In this document: piece by piece, positions 23,788-34,695 of the stretch
How the letters are laid out: each line of letters starts with the position of its first letter
How positions within the stretch are numbered: the first letter of the stretch is position 1
Origin: Plasmopara viticola
Taxonomy: Eukaryota; Oomycota; Peronosporomycetes; Peronosporales; Peronosporaceae
Assembly (NCBI GenBank): GCA_001695595.3
Contig: MBPM02000005.1
Span: 1,364,001-1,428,000 of the forward strand
Length of the DNA: 64,000 nt
Direction of reading: 5' to 3'
Translations under genes and position numbers: made by a program
Notes under the pieces: generated by a model
What the model was told of the DNA's origin: nothing
Databases searched by the model: none
Seen by the model: only the letters and a program-made list of their open reading frames with translations

Positions 23788-24424
23788 GGGAAATAGCCAG
23801 AAAGCTTCATTTTCTAGGAATCAAAGTATACGCTAAGAATGTCCTAGACATACAAATCTCGGAAGATGCGGCTGCACCATGAGTAAGCTTGTCGATGCTA
23901 TTACTTGTTAGGCAGTCGATCAATACGATTTTGCGCTTAAGTCGTCGAAGGGACTCGGAAGACAGCACTGGTATAAATATTCTTGCTGACCAGTTCAGAA
24001 AGATGACTCATTAATCGATTGTGACGAACACGATGGACGGTAGCGCTGTTTCTCAAACGTGCCCTTAATCAGCGTGACATTTTCAAGGTTTCAAACCTGG
24101 CTGCTTCTTTTAGGCTTGATACTGCGATTCGCGCTTTGCAAACGAGCAAATTGGGGACGCATCGAGCCAAATCTTGACGACATTGGTCTTGTTCAGAGCT
24201 TCACTTGTAGTCGACGACTTGTGCGTCAATGTTGCTAGGCTTGACCAGTGTATTATAGTCAAGCAGTTCATTGCTATTGCATATGTCTGCCTCCTCTTTC
24301 ACGTCGCCCAGTGTGTTGTTTTTCTACTCGTTGGCAAGCCGAAAAGAGGCTAGCCGTCAAGCGAGGCATTTACGTGGGTCAGACTTTCTTAACTCGCAAG
24401 TTTTTCACTGGATTATCCACCATA

Positions 24425-24523
24425 CAACGTGGGTCACCATTAGTAGGTGCTTACTAAGCTTTGGGTCTTCTCTTGTTGAAATCCTACAGCTTAGTAAGCA
24501 CCTACTTATGGTGACCCACGTTG
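24425..24523. repeat. 36-bp inverted repeat with one mismatch, 27-nt loop
   Basis: Left arm 24425-24460 begins CAACGTGGGTCACCAT and right arm 24488-24523 ends ATGGTGACCCACGTTG. The 36-bp arms pair with a single mismatch, around a 27-nt loop at 24461-24487. It is the second long near-perfect hairpin within 1.2 kb and shares no sequence with the first. Confidence 0.9.
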
Positions 24524-25632
24524 AAGTCGTCGACAAGCGGTGAATTGAGATCCTCGTAGAGAATGGAATAATTAAAGGCCTCGTCATGCAAAGCTCCTGC
24601 GATTAACCTTGATCAAAACTGTAACACGACATCCCCATTTATATCGAAGTCTAATGTGTCCCGGTGCTCAATCGCGCCAATAATTGTCGGAGGTAAAACC
24701 TCATTGCTTTCTACAGTCTTCAGTTGAGCTACGCACATGTCATCGTGCGTATACGCGATGAGTGATAGGTCTGATACAGATGAGGACAAAAAATTCACCT
24801 GAGCTCGCTCATAGAATTAGCAAACGATTACGCATCGGAAAAATAACACAATGAAATTAACTAAGCCACTGTAATGACACTTAATATCCACTTTGCCGAC
24901 ATTTCTTGATCTCTTGCGTGGGGATCCCGAAGTGACCACGTCTCCGTATCGCTCGTCGATTCATGACGTGTCAGCGTCTTCATTATTGTTGTCTTGCCAG
25001 CGTCGTCGCTTTATCAAAACGACAAGTTACAAGCCGTAACAGCAATTCTTGAGCGGCTTATGATGACGATAGACGGCTGCAGAAGCAATGATTTTTCCAT
25101 GACACTTATTGACAGACCTTCAATGCACACGTATTGAGCGAGACTCGTATCGCCAGACGCTTTTGTAAAAGAAATTGGATCATGATAGAATGATTCACCA
25201 CCTTTTGTTAGGACAGCTATCCCACTCTCTCCTCTAAATTGCTTACTTTGTAAGAATTATGACCAGATTTCACGTTTCAAAACTGTGTAGTTAATACAAA
25301 GGTATTGTGAATCTTTTACTATAAATGGGTGGCATTACGTTCAATGTAACCACTTCATATCTCTTGGTTACTTTCCTAGCTTTAGACTTAGTCTCACTAG
25401 AAAAAGGTGAAAAGCCCAGGGTATGTTTTTAAGTAGTTACCAAAAATAATCTTACACAGGCTCTGATCCCCTGTATTAATATATTTTTGGCAGATAGCTA
25501 ACAGCTTTAGTAGTTCTTCTTACTAAAAGTGTAAGCCTCTCACTTCGCTCCAAATTTATCGCGTTAATTCAAAACATGCGAAGAAAGGCTTCTTATTCTT
25601 AGCCGATGAGAGCACCTGTGATTATCCTGTAC
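24524..25632. other. Gene-poor stretch upstream of the ZIP gene
   Basis: A minus open frame at 24613-24798 (62 codons, no ATG needed to open it) is slightly protein-like (LIAYTHDDMCVAQLK) but isolated. Otherwise stop-rich AT-rich DNA with no supported feature until the promoter-like motif near 25.63 kb. Confidence 0.4.
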
Positions 25633-25649
25633 TCACTTTCAATTTTTTC
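25633..25649 (+). promoter_or_regulatory. Oomycete Inr plus FPR core promoter candidate
   Basis: TCACTTTCAATTTTTTC matches the oomycete initiator TCAYTYY directly followed by a CAWTTT-type flanking promoter region. It lies about 59 bp before the ZIP start codon, the usual distance for oomycete genes. Confidence 0.5.
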
Positions 25650-25707
25650 TCGGCAAACGGCTAGCATCTTTCATTGATTGCCCAGTCCAAAGACCTTTTA
25701 GTTCAAA

Positions 25708-26682
25708 ATGAAAGATGACGGACTCCATGTTGGCGCCATCTTCATCATTTTCGCCGTCTCTGTGGCTGGTACGTTGGTACCAATCATCTCACAGAAGATC
25801 CCGCAATCTAGTGCAAATCCACTAGTCATGGAGTCAATCCGCGCATTTTCTTTCGGTGTAGTCCTTGCCACGGGATTGATACACATGGTGAATGAAGGTA
25901 CTGAAAAGCTGAGTGACGAAGCACTCGGCTCCATTGCACAAAACTATGGTTGTCTTGGCTTCGCGATTGTGCTTGCCACACTATTGGTGCTCCAATTTAT
26001 CGAGAGTGAATGTGTCGTGTTTTTTGAAGACCAAGGCTCAGCTTTTCATGGTCACGGTCATAGCCATGGCGACCATAACGAACTCGGTCCCGAACATGGA
26101 TTAAAAGAGACTGGCAAAGAGCCGGTCAGTCCTCAAGACGTTAATTTTTGTCGTGCGGATAGCCCGAAAATAGCGGTCAACGCTGCACAGGGTCCTGCTT
26201 TTCGTCGCAATTTGGCCACAATCATCTTCGAAGCAGGAGTTATTTTTCACTCTGTCATTGTCGGACTCGATCTTGGCGTCACAACAGGCACTGAATTCAA
26301 GACGCTTCTCATTGCTTTGTGTTTCCACCAATTTTTCGAGGGCGTAGCGGTTGGGAGCGCCGCTTTTGGTTCGATGCAAAGCCGCAAAAAAGTGTTTATG
26401 ATTATTTTCGCCTTTGCCATTACAGCACCCATTGGCCAAGTCATTGGCATCGGTGTCCGCAATTCGTACTCGAGTGAATCGACAACGGCGTTGTGGGTTC
26501 AAGGCGTTTTAGATTGCGTGGCTGGTGGCATTTTGCTGTATACAGGTCTTGTGGAACTGCTGACGTACAACATGGCCACGAACCAAAAGTTTTTGTCGAG
26601 AAGTTTTGTACAGCGCTTGACGCTTTATACTTTCCTATGGATGGGAGCCGCGATGATGGCTCTCATCGGAAGATGGGCTTGA
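25708..26682 (+). CDS. ZIP family metal (zinc/iron) transporter
   Basis: Single-exon gene, 324 residues, clear ATG. Eight hydrophobic segments: about residues 10-28, 43-61, 80-99, then 170-191, 198-220, 229-250, 263-285 and 304-322. The long cytosolic loop between segments 3 and 4 has the His-rich metal-binding run HGHGHSHGDH (residues 114-123). Segment 4 carries FHSVIVGLDLG and segment 5 HQFFEGVAVG, the paired motifs that form the ZIP metal site. The short N-terminus and length fit ZIP subfamily I (plant/fungal IRT/ZRT-like). It should import Zn2+ or Fe2+ across the plasma membrane or from a compartment; the exact metal cannot be read from sequence. An Inr/FPR-like promoter lies close upstream. 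Confidence 0.93.
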   Translation: MKDDGLHVGAIFIIFAVSVAGTLVPIISQKIPQSSANPLVMESIRAFSFGVVLATGLIHMVNEGTEKLSDEALGSIAQNYGCLGFAIVLATLLVLQFIESECVVFFEDQGSAFHGHGHSHGDHNELGPEHGLKETGKEPVSPQDVNFCRADSPKIAVNAAQGPAFRRNLATIIFEAGVIFHSVIVGLDLGVTTGTEFKTLLIALCFHQFFEGVAVGSAAFGSMQSRKKVFMIIFAFAITAPIGQVIGIGVRNSYSSESTTALWVQGVLDCVAGGILLYTGLVELLTYNMATNQKFLSRSFVQRLTLYTFLWMGAAMMALIGRWA

Positions 26683-26873
26683 GTTTTTTCTAGATTGATT
26701 TATTACACCTTTATAAATTATCATCTAGTAGAAACAGCATTACAAAGTGAGAGCCACACCCCCACTTTTTATAGCATTATTAAATTCAGGGTAAAGAAAT
26801 CCTTAACTTTGAATTTTGAGCGTTGATTGGCTGCAGCATCCAGGGAAATTTGTGAAATTATAACCGTCACCCT

Positions 26874-26877
<4 letters not shown>

Positions 26878-26913
<36 letters not shown>
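26878..26913. repeat. AT dinucleotide microsatellite
   Basis: An uninterrupted alternating AT run of 36 bases, 195 bp after the ZIP stop. It creates an artificial Tyr-Ile run in the minus-strand frame that crosses it. Confidence 0.95.
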
Positions 26914-26915
<2 letters not shown>

Positions 26916-27440
26916 CGCCTTCAGAGAGCTGATAAAGCTTTTTGAATTTATCTTGCTTGTGTGAAGCACTCGACGCAGCTCTGCGACGATACGAAAGCTC
27001 CGTACATCGATCGTGCTAGTGCGAATACAAGCACCGTTTGACCCATCCACCGATTGTGATTTCATTTTTTTGGTACTGGATAGCGAGCTGAGTAGGGCAG
27101 CAGAAGGCGGGATAGTACTGTTTTCACCTTCTGACAAATTCTGCAGTAAACAGACCCAGGCGATCGCCTCGTCGTCGTTTAATCCAGAGAAAAAAAAAGA
27201 AAAATCTTCATTAGCTGCCTCGAAACAGAAGGCGATGCAATTCAAAGCTCAATTAGCTGTTTCAATTCCCGAAACTCTTTGCTCTTCGCCTTAAGTGAAT
27301 TTCACGTAACTCGGAGAATTAGAGGTTGTAATCTTACAAATTTATCTAATTGCTGCAGCCAATCAACGTTCAGGATTTAAGGTACTTTCTTAAGTGCTGC
27401 TATCTATCAACAAGAGCAGGACAAACCGAAATAGTTGTGT
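26914..27440. other. Spacer with ambiguous open frames
   Basis: Plus frame 27013-27294 (about 93 codons, no ATG, Ser/Lys-rich end KKKEKSSLAASKQKAMQ) and minus frame 26769-27245 (no ATG, crosses the microsatellite) overlap. Neither has a motif. One could be a terminal exon of a decayed gene, but I cannot choose between them. Confidence 0.25.
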
Positions 27441-27654
27441 GACGCGACGTTCTCCAGCACCGGGCGCCACCTGGGCTCTTACCAAGTCAGAGATAAACAA
27501 ACCAATGGAAGACCCTCAAGACCTCGGTGCTGGCTGCACTGCCCGCCGAACGAGACTCGACGTATGCGGACACCACTCTATGCCGTGGACTAGCCAGACT
27601 GAGCCTAGCACGTGCATAACTTGGCGACGCGATAACGTAATACATTACATTACA
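27441..27654 (+). repeat. SINE-like element, copy B (5'-truncated)
   Basis: Corresponds to about the last 215 bp of copies A, C and D, starting at GACGCGACG and ending in a TACATTACAT tail that differs from the ATACA tail of the others. A 5-bp repeat TGTGT touches both ends (27436-27440 and 27655-27659), consistent with a short target-site duplication. Truncation at the 5' end is the usual outcome of target-primed reverse transcription. Confidence 0.8.
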
Positions 27655-28205
27655 TGTGTCTGGTAAAGTTTGACTTTGCGTCCTCCCTTCTCTTTAGAGT
27701 TTTGACGTACCTTTGTAATAGACCATACATTTCGCTAGCATTAATCATTCGAAGCCAAAATATCATGTTTGTTGATCCATAACATATTGACGGAGCACAC
27801 ATTGACGGAGCTACAGGTTCCACTTCTCTAGCTTCTTATATATTCTTATTAGTGTACACAACTTGCTTTTCGATTCTGTAAAAAAAAGACTGGCTAATTG
27901 CCAGTTTTAATATTGACTCACAAATTTATCATTTTTTTAGTCACGCGTTTACAATATAATTTGGGCACTTGATCCATCATTTTTGTTCACTTGAGCTTGG
28001 GACCACCAAAAGAACTGGTTGTATAGACTGTAAAAGCTAGTGATACCATCGATCTTGAAGCGACGAGGATTAGCTGAACATAATACTTTTTTTAAGTAAC
28101 ATTCCGCAGCGGATGAGCCCGTAACTTTTAGAGGAACTGTGCAAGCAAGATCTCGTATACCTATCGTGTGGTCTATTCTTCACGAAAATATCAAACATTG
28201 TTTTC
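27655..28205. other. 3' flank of the XMAP215 gene
   Basis: AT-rich spacer. ACATTGACGGAGC and a near copy sit side by side at 27785-27815. It holds no gene and probably includes the 3' untranslated region of the minus-strand XMAP215 gene. Confidence 0.5.
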
Positions 28206-31200
28206 CTAATTAAAATGGCGAGACATTTGCAAACGTTCTCGAAGACTCTCCAATTGTGCACTTGTGGTTGACGGACGCGATGTTGTGCTCGCTGATCCAC
28301 GATTTGCAGCAAAAGCATTAAAAGACGTAAAGTTTCGGCCACGAGTTTCTCCAGTGAGTGCCGTTCCAGTCAAGGGCGGTGCCGCTGACATCGTCCTCGC
28401 CGTTCGCGTTACACTATCACGCGGTGGGAACAAGCGTCGTGTCAGGCTTTCCTTTGGTATAGAAACGGGACTATTAGTCGCATTACTGGTAGCAAAATGG
28501 CTCGTGATCCGAGGCGCATTTGAAGTAAAGCTGCTTCTACCGACGCTTGTTACGCTGCTCTCTTTAGTACGCAACCCTGTAGGTTCGGCTGGTTGCTGTT
28601 TCTGCGATTCGCCAACACCCATCTCTTCGAGAATTTGGCGAACTGGAGAAGTCGGCGGAACGTCCTTCATCGAAGCGATAAACGCGCTTGATCTTGTCTT
28701 CATTAGACTTTCCGCCATAATCTTTAAAGCTGACCGCATATTGTCATTAGCAATATCCACCATCATCACCTCGGCGCCGGGTAAAGTAGAGAAAAACATG
28801 TGCATTTGCATGAGCACACCAAAAATGTCGATTCCTTCGAACGGAGTGAGCGAGTTGGCCTGAATAGTCGACAACTTCAACAGAATACGACCTACAAGCT
28901 GGTCCAGCGAGTCTTCCTTTAACAAATGTCGAAGCGTGTCATTCTTGTTATAATCGTCGACATCATTGTGCATCAAACGTTGTAACAGGTTGATCACTGA
29001 CGGATAGACGTCGCCTGGTTTTGCACGCTCCGTCAAATTTCGCATCGCCTTGTAAAGTGCCTTAAACACTAACAAGTACCGCTTTTCTTCGGGAGGAAGT
29101 AGCGCAATTTCAGACGCTGGTAAATTTGCTTTTGACGCAAACTTTTCCATGCGTGGATCCATTATTTTTGAGCACAACTCTAGCAGCACGCGCTCCACAG
29201 TGTAGCGCTGCATACTTACGACGGCATCGCTGCTGAATACGACAGTCAGCGTGGTGATGCTGATTGCTAAAATGTACATTTCCGGTCTTTTCTCTGCGTT
29301 TCCAGCATAAAAGGCACCGTGAATGCAGTCACATAGCGCCAAAACTATCTCATTCACATACGAGTGCAAAAACTCGACCTCAGATGGGTCCGTAGGACGG
29401 TTGATGATAGCATACAACCCCTTTAGAGCGTTGCCACCTTCCTTGTAAGCAGGAGATCCCGCCGGTATAACTTCTTTGGAAGAATTAATTAGCATTTCTA
29501 TCGGGCGTAATAAAAGTTCTTCAATCGCCGAGCTGTGTGATTCATCATCTTCTGCCTCGCTGCCTGGGCGACTCATGTCCACATCATCATCAACAGGGAC
29601 CGTGAGAGAACGCTGTTCTTCAGACATTGAAGCAGTTTTTACAACCGGTGGCGTTTCGGGCACAAGTTTCTTCGTTGTACCTGGTGCGGCAATAGCAGAA
29701 GCCCGTCCAAAACCAAATCCAAATCCTGTCCGTTGTTGCTGAGAATTCTCTCGCTCAGACGTGACGACGTCTGATTTTGATGAAGCAGCCGCTTCACTTG
29801 AGACACTACTTGCAGGCAAGTGTCTTAATCGAGCAGTGAGTAAGTCCACGCCCTGTTGCGTATTGATACCCGCAAATCGAAAAAACTTGTCTGGGTTCGT
29901 GCCTTCCGTCCGAGTGTACACAGTCACGAGGGCGTTGATGGCGCTTTCACGAAGCTCTTTTTCATGCGCAACAACGTACTTGCTGACTTCTTTGATACAT
30001 TTGCGACCAACGACTTGGTACCCGTGCACAGTGACGATATATTCCACCAGATCAACGCACTCGCATCTGCTTTTCATATTCTTAGATCCATTAAAACACT
30101 CCATTAGATACGAAATATATCGTTCGGGATTATACACGTCCACAACTAGCTTCATCACGTCTCGAAAGCGGATCCGAAAGCGCGGCTTCGACTGACCACT
30201 TTCTTGGAGAAGATAAGGTAACAAAATCGCAGCTTCGACGTCATTCAGCTGATACCCTGCGTCTTTCAGCATCTCTAAAAGCTTGACCAGTACTTCCAGC
30301 AACTTTGCCAGCGCTTGCACGTTGTTGTCCACAATACGAAGAGTGCACCATTTTAAAATAAAATCAAGCGACGAGATCACCTCGTCCCTTAAGTTTATAA
30401 TACAGAGAGTCAGCTCGTCCATTGCAGCAAGCATTCCCTTTTCCAAAGATGGTGCGAATAACTTGGCGTGAAATTCTGACGACAAAAACGGTTTCCACTC
30501 GGCCTCGAGTTCACTTTTTCGTGATTTCATTTCACTCACTGACGTCGACTCAAAGATCCACTTATTAAATTGGCCCTTGGACAACCGTGCTGGTTTATTA
30601 AAACTCATTTTTAGCAATGGCGCAGGTTTTGTAGCCAGTTCTGAAAGCGCAGAGGAGGAAGTCAGCGACGCCCGAATTGAGGCAGGACGTGTAAGCCGTG
30701 ATTTAACTGGTGTATTGCCAGACGCAGATGGACTAGCTCTTCTTCGTATCGCACTGCCTTCCGTAGAGCTGTGACCTGCAGCTGATTCGTTGGGTACACC
30801 AACAGATACAGCAGTGTCAATGGTGTTAGCTGATCCTCCACTGGCTGCAACTACTTCGCACACTTTTTGCAGCAAGGGTTTGAGGGCTCGCATAGCAGCA
30901 GGCTTAATATCACGACATCCAGTCGTAAACACGGTGTCCTTACCAACTGATTTTATCACTTCCACAAGCAGAATTTGCGCTTTTTCACGCGCTTCAGAAG
31001 ACTTGTCCATCATGCACTGAACTGTCGGAGCCACGAGACAATTCAAGTCGAGCTTGTCACACTTTTGCAGGTTTTCCACAGCCCAGCCAAGCAATTCGGC
31101 GCGTCCAACAGGATTCATAAGACCCTCCGACAGCGACGTCATAAGACTTTCCATGCAAGCAGACGAAGTTTTGTTGTTGTGGTGAACCCATTTATAAAGC

Positions 31201-34200
31201 GCTTGTATAGCAGCAGCTTGCATCGATTTTTTATTGTCGGCCACTCCAGCAATTAAACTTGCACCGAGAATCTTTGACATTTTGGCAATGTCAGGTCCAA
31301 CACTTGATGCCACGACTCCAATCACATTCACAGCTTTCACCTTCAAATTTGCATTCGCATCGTTTAAACGAGCTTTTAAATTTCGAAGCACTTCTTGCAC
31401 GGGTCGCGTGAGCTCGATTGCATAGCCAGCACTGACACAAATGGCTTGAACACGATCTATTGCCTCTGCACGTTTTTTCCACGCCACTTTGTCAGTCTCG
31501 TTTTTCATATCCTCGAGCAAATCCTTTGTAATTTGGCTGCTTACATCTACACGACCAAACAGCGCGCCGGGGTCTGTCGCGGCAGGTGCATCGTCTTGAC
31601 CCTTCACTTGGCGCTTCACACTCTTCATTGCTTTTGCTGGATCGAAACCCACTTTCTGGAATTCTTCCTCAACAGTCTTGGCCAACGCTGGTTTCCAACT
31701 CTCTAGATTTAAAATTGGAAGTAGTGCAGGCCCAAGTTGCGAGTACATGATGCTGAGCAACGAAATTGCAGCACAACGAACCTTGGGATTGGAAGCTTCG
31801 AGTCCTTGAGGGCCTTTCGCATAGTCAATAAGCGCACGCGGATTGCAGATGGCAATGCCAAAGTCCTTGACACAATCGGACAAGACCGACAGAGCCTCAA
31901 TATGGGCTAGAGGCAAGCGAACTTTTGGCATGTACTCAATCATGCAGCCCGTCGTGTACGAAGGACTTGTCGCTTCGCAAAACTGTAATATCATCGCCCG
32001 AATTGTCTCGTTCGCTTTCTTGTCGCCGATTTTGTCACAGGCACGAGGAATAACCAGACAAACGACACCACGTGAAAACTTGCCAGCAGCAATTTCTGCA
32101 AATTTTCCTACTGCTTGAAATGCACTTTTTAGTACATTGATGTTACTGTCCTTAAAATCCTTTACTTGCTTCGATAGATACATTGTGAATGCCTCAATAA
32201 CGCGCATACTCATCGTGCTGTGGTTTGCTTTAGCATACTCCTCCAGTCCTTCAATCGCTCCTATCCGTTCCGTCCACTTGGAGCTCTTAAATCCGTCTTC
32301 AATTGAGCGCCAACTTTCAAATTGGAGTGAAGCTATCAGTTCCTCAGATTCGTCAGCAGTGATGGATATTGCTACAGGTTTGAAGTCAGTGCTTGCACCT
32401 CCACTAATAGATGTACTAGTGCTTGACCCAGTAGCTGCAGGCCTTTTTGACGGAGCTGCTTTTGCAGCGGTAGTAGGCTTTGATCCTAGTCGAGTGGTTG
32501 GCCCACGCTTCTTAAGCGAAGGTCGACGCGTGTCAGCAGGAGCGTTAGTGCTATCCATTTCCACGTCCATGTCCAGCTCAGGTGCCTTGGATATATTGAA
32601 ACTAGAGCGACTTGCACCACTTCCTGCGCTACCAGGACGCGAAGGAGGACGGGAGGACGATGCACTTTCTGGATGTGATGACTGAGCACTGCTCGGACGA
32701 GACGAAACCGTTGGAGCTACACAACCGCCAAGACCTCGCTGGATTGTCTTATGTGCTCGAGGATTTTTTCGCGCAATCTCTTCCAGCATTTTTTTGAGCC
32801 ACTCGGGTGTCTGATTAGTCGCTTGTAAAAGAACGACAAAGTTTTTTTGACCTGCTTCCCGCACCTTTGGATCTGTATCTTCAATGCCTTTCATAAACAT
32901 TCCCCCAAACAACAATACTAGTGTCTTATCATTCAGATCCACAAAACGATTCTCCACAGCACGAATCACAAATGCCATCGTCTGAACGCGAGCCGAAGGC
33001 GCTTTGTTCTTTGTCGCATCGCACGCCAGTTTCAGCTCCTCTATCATCATCTCAATGGTCATAGCATGTTGTAGGAACAAGTCCAATGCTTTATTAGTTG
33101 CACTTAAAATCACTGATTTCTTATCACAAAGTTTCCGCAAAAGGTCAGGAAACATCATCCGAGCATACTGCGTAAAACTTTTCCTCAAACCGTCTGCTAG
33201 CGCACCAAGTACTTCGATAGACTTGGCAACGATATTGACATTCGAGTCGTTCGTCAGTGCTTTTAATGTCGACACGAGTTCATAATAATCGCCATTTGCT
33301 AACTTCGGAATGGGACCAATCAGTTCCAGCACAATCTTTAACGCTTCCACTTTTTCGCTCCACTTTGGCAACGCCAACTTGGTTTTAAAATCTGACTTTG
33401 GGAGCTTCGCAAGCAAATCCACAGTCTCTGCAAAGTCGCGCGGATCATATGCTGGAGCAGACTCAATGGCACTTGAACCACTGCTCGAGGCTTCATGATT
33501 CGAGAGCCCACCATTAACTTTAATAGGCTTCGCACCTCGAACAAATTTGGTGGGTACAGCCTGACCAGAAACAATGTCTTTGGTTTGTTCTTCAAACTCT
33601 GTCTGCTGAGTTTGTCGTAAGTTAGTCACAATATCTTGAAGCAAAGCTGATCCAGTCCAGCGATGAATCTCCACCATCATACTCATCGCAATTGGACGAA
33701 CTTTCACCGCCCCCTCCATTAAAGTTGGCAGTGCTGCTTTGATCGCTTGCAACGGCACAATGCGCGGTCCGTAGTCCTTCAATGCATCAAGTATACATGT
33801 AGCACAAACTGGTGGTACTTTGGGCTTGCGATTGGTCGTTCCTTCCAGCAGAGCTGTCACCGTCTCCTCTGCGGCACCAGCTGCAATAAATGCATCCACC
33901 AGCTCCGTGCCAAGCTTCACAATGCCTGGTCGTGCCGAAAAGCCTTTGTCAATGACACGTGCCATCACTTTACTCACAATCTCCTTGTCAAAAGGCTCTA
34001 CAGCTTGCGTATACGCCAGCACTGCAGCAATTCCTGCCTCCATGGCACTAGCATTACTATCTTCACACATTTTTGGAAACAGGTCCATCGCCCCTCGGAC
34101 TTGGGTCGTACAAACGCCTGGTTGCTCTAACAACGTCTTGAGCTCTTCATAGCCTTCTTTCCGCACTTTCCAATCCTTGTCCGTCATTTTTGGCAGTATC

Positions 34201-34655
34201 ACGTCCAAGGAAAGTATACTCGCTTGTCCACTAGTGACAGCTGTACAATCGATATCCATATGGGACAACAGTGGGGCCACAGTATCCATCTGCAAATCTT
34301 TTTCCGTGACAGACGATTGTAGCGCTTCAGTATCCGCCATAACAACGTCATCAGTTGCAGTAGGAATGCTGAAATTCTGGACAATTGCTGTAGCCGATAG
34401 CGAGTTCGTAGAGGCCGGTAAAGGCGGAGAATTGGCGACCACTGTCCTCGTATGGGACGGGACAAACGGGGAGTGGACTACGTCGCCGACATTGGGCAGT
34501 GGAGCGACTGAATCGTGTACTCTATCGTCGTCTTCACTATCTCCATACTTGATATTAGACGAAATGGACTTGGTGATACTCACAAGAGACGCCACGTCAA
34601 AGCCCGCGCACATGCTGCACTTGCAACTGGCATTGCGAAGGCATTTCTCAGCCAT
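28206..34655 (-). CDS. XMAP215/Dis1 (ch-TOG, MOR1)-family microtubule polymerase
   Basis: An uninterrupted frame of 2149 residues with ATG at 34655, without introns. TOG-type HEAT arrays begin near residues 153 (LPKMTDKDWKVRKEGYEELK), 427 (LPKWSEKVEALKIVLE), 791 (SKWTERIGAIEGLEEYAK) and 1055 (VAWKKRAEAIDRVQ), with a fifth near 1360. Their Trp-Lys first-helix pattern is the tubulin-contacting signature of TOG domains. Ser/Pro/Arg-rich linkers (about residues 660-760 and 1290-1350) resemble the basic microtubule-lattice-binding linkers. A conserved C-terminal helical part spans about 1720-1990, before a basic, Ser/Thr-rich tail. Length and five TOGs match animal and plant members (about 2000 residues). 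It adds tubulin to growing plus ends and is needed for spindle and cortical microtubules (family knowledge). The N-terminal 150 residues, with a short Cys cluster CKCSMC, look lineage-specific. Confidence 0.95.
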   Translation of the reverse strand: MAEKCLRNASCKCSMCAGFDVASLVSITKSISSNIKYGDSEDDDRVHDSVAPLPNVGDVVHSPFVPSHTRTVVANSPPLPASTNSLSATAIVQNFSIPTATDDVVMADTEALQSSVTEKDLQMDTVAPLLSHMDIDCTAVTSGQASILSLDVILPKMTDKDWKVRKEGYEELKTLLEQPGVCTTQVRGAMDLFPKMCEDSNASAMEAGIAAVLAYTQAVEPFDKEIVSKVMARVIDKGFSARPGIVKLGTELVDAFIAAGAAEETVTALLEGTTNRKPKVPPVCATCILDALKDYGPRIVPLQAIKAALPTLMEGAVKVRPIAMSMMVEIHRWTGSALLQDIVTNLRQTQQTEFEEQTKDIVSGQAVPTKFVRGAKPIKVNGGLSNHEASSSGSSAIESAPAYDPRDFAETVDLLAKLPKSDFKTKLALPKWSEKVEALKIVLELIGPIPKLANGDYYELVSTLKALTNDSNVNIVAKSIEVLGALADGLRKSFTQYARMMFPDLLRKLCDKKSVILSATNKALDLFLQHAMTIEMMIEELKLACDATKNKAPSARVQTMAFVIRAVENRFVDLNDKTLVLLFGGMFMKGIEDTDPKVREAGQKNFVVLLQATNQTPEWLKKMLEEIARKNPRAHKTIQRGLGGCVAPTVSSRPSSAQSSHPESASSSRPPSRPGSAGSGASRSSFNISKAPELDMDVEMDSTNAPADTRRPSLKKRGPTTRLGSKPTTAAKAAPSKRPAATGSSTSTSISGGASTDFKPVAISITADESEELIASLQFESWRSIEDGFKSSKWTERIGAIEGLEEYAKANHSTMSMRVIEAFTMYLSKQVKDFKDSNINVLKSAFQAVGKFAEIAAGKFSRGVVCLVIPRACDKIGDKKANETIRAMILQFCEATSPSYTTGCMIEYMPKVRLPLAHIEALSVLSDCVKDFGIAICNPRALIDYAKGPQGLEASNPKVRCAAISLLSIMYSQLGPALLPILNLESWKPALAKTVEEEFQKVGFDPAKAMKSVKRQVKGQDDAPAATDPGALFGRVDVSSQITKDLLEDMKNETDKVAWKKRAEAIDRVQAICVSAGYAIELTRPVQEVLRNLKARLNDANANLKVKAVNVIGVVASSVGPDIAKMSKILGASLIAGVADNKKSMQAAAIQALYKWVHHNNKTSSACMESLMTSLSEGLMNPVGRAELLGWAVENLQKCDKLDLNCLVAPTVQCMMDKSSEAREKAQILLVEVIKSVGKDTVFTTGCRDIKPAAMRALKPLLQKVCEVVAASGGSANTIDTAVSVGVPNESAAGHSSTEGSAIRRRASPSASGNTPVKSRLTRPASIRASLTSSSALSELATKPAPLLKMSFNKPARLSKGQFNKWIFESTSVSEMKSRKSELEAEWKPFLSSEFHAKLFAPSLEKGMLAAMDELTLCIINLRDEVISSLDFILKWCTLRIVDNNVQALAKLLEVLVKLLEMLKDAGYQLNDVEAAILLPYLLQESGQSKPRFRIRFRDVMKLVVDVYNPERYISYLMECFNGSKNMKSRCECVDLVEYIVTVHGYQVVGRKCIKEVSKYVVAHEKELRESAINALVTVYTRTEGTNPDKFFRFAGINTQQGVDLLTARLRHLPASSVSSEAAASSKSDVVTSERENSQQQRTGFGFGFGRASAIAAPGTTKKLVPETPPVVKTASMSEEQRSLTVPVDDDVDMSRPGSEAEDDESHSSAIEELLLRPIEMLINSSKEVIPAGSPAYKEGGNALKGLYAIINRPTDPSEVEFLHSYVNEIVLALCDCIHGAFYAGNAEKRPEMYILAISITTLTVVFSSDAVVSMQRYTVERVLLELCSKIMDPRMEKFASKANLPASEIALLPPEEKRYLLVFKALYKAMRNLTERAKPGDVYPSVINLLQRLMHNDVDDYNKNDTLRHLLKEDSLDQLVGRILLKLSTIQANSLTPFEGIDIFGVLMQMHMFFSTLPGAEVMMVDIANDNMRSALKIMAESLMKTRSSAFIASMKDVPPTSPVRQILEEMGVGESQKQQPAEPTGLRTKESSVTSVGRSSFTSNAPRITSHFATSNATNSPVSIPKESLTRRLFPPRDSVTRTARTMSAAPPLTGTALTGETRGRNFTSFNAFAANRGSASTTSRPSTTSAQLESLRERLQMSRHFN

Positions 34656-34685
34656 TTTAGCAAATTATGCCACGGATAGATGCTT

Positions 34686-34695
34686 GCGAGAATGA
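34686..34695 (-). promoter_or_regulatory. Possible initiator of the XMAP215 gene
   Basis: Read on the minus strand, TCATTCTCGC lies about 30-40 bp upstream of the start codon, inside CTCTTTCTCATTCTCGC. It fits the oomycete initiator core TCATTYY. The FPR half is weak. Confidence 0.4.

Noticed and set aside
26769..27245. Minus-strand 158-codon frame with a Tyr-Ile run
   Set aside because: The Tyr-Ile run is the AT microsatellite translated; there is no ATG at its start and no motif.
28264..34695. Long plus-strand open frames inside the XMAP215 region (for example 28264-28863, 32137-32685, 34177-34695)
   Set aside because: They lie antisense to a 2149-residue conserved gene and have no domains; they are shadows of its codon bias.
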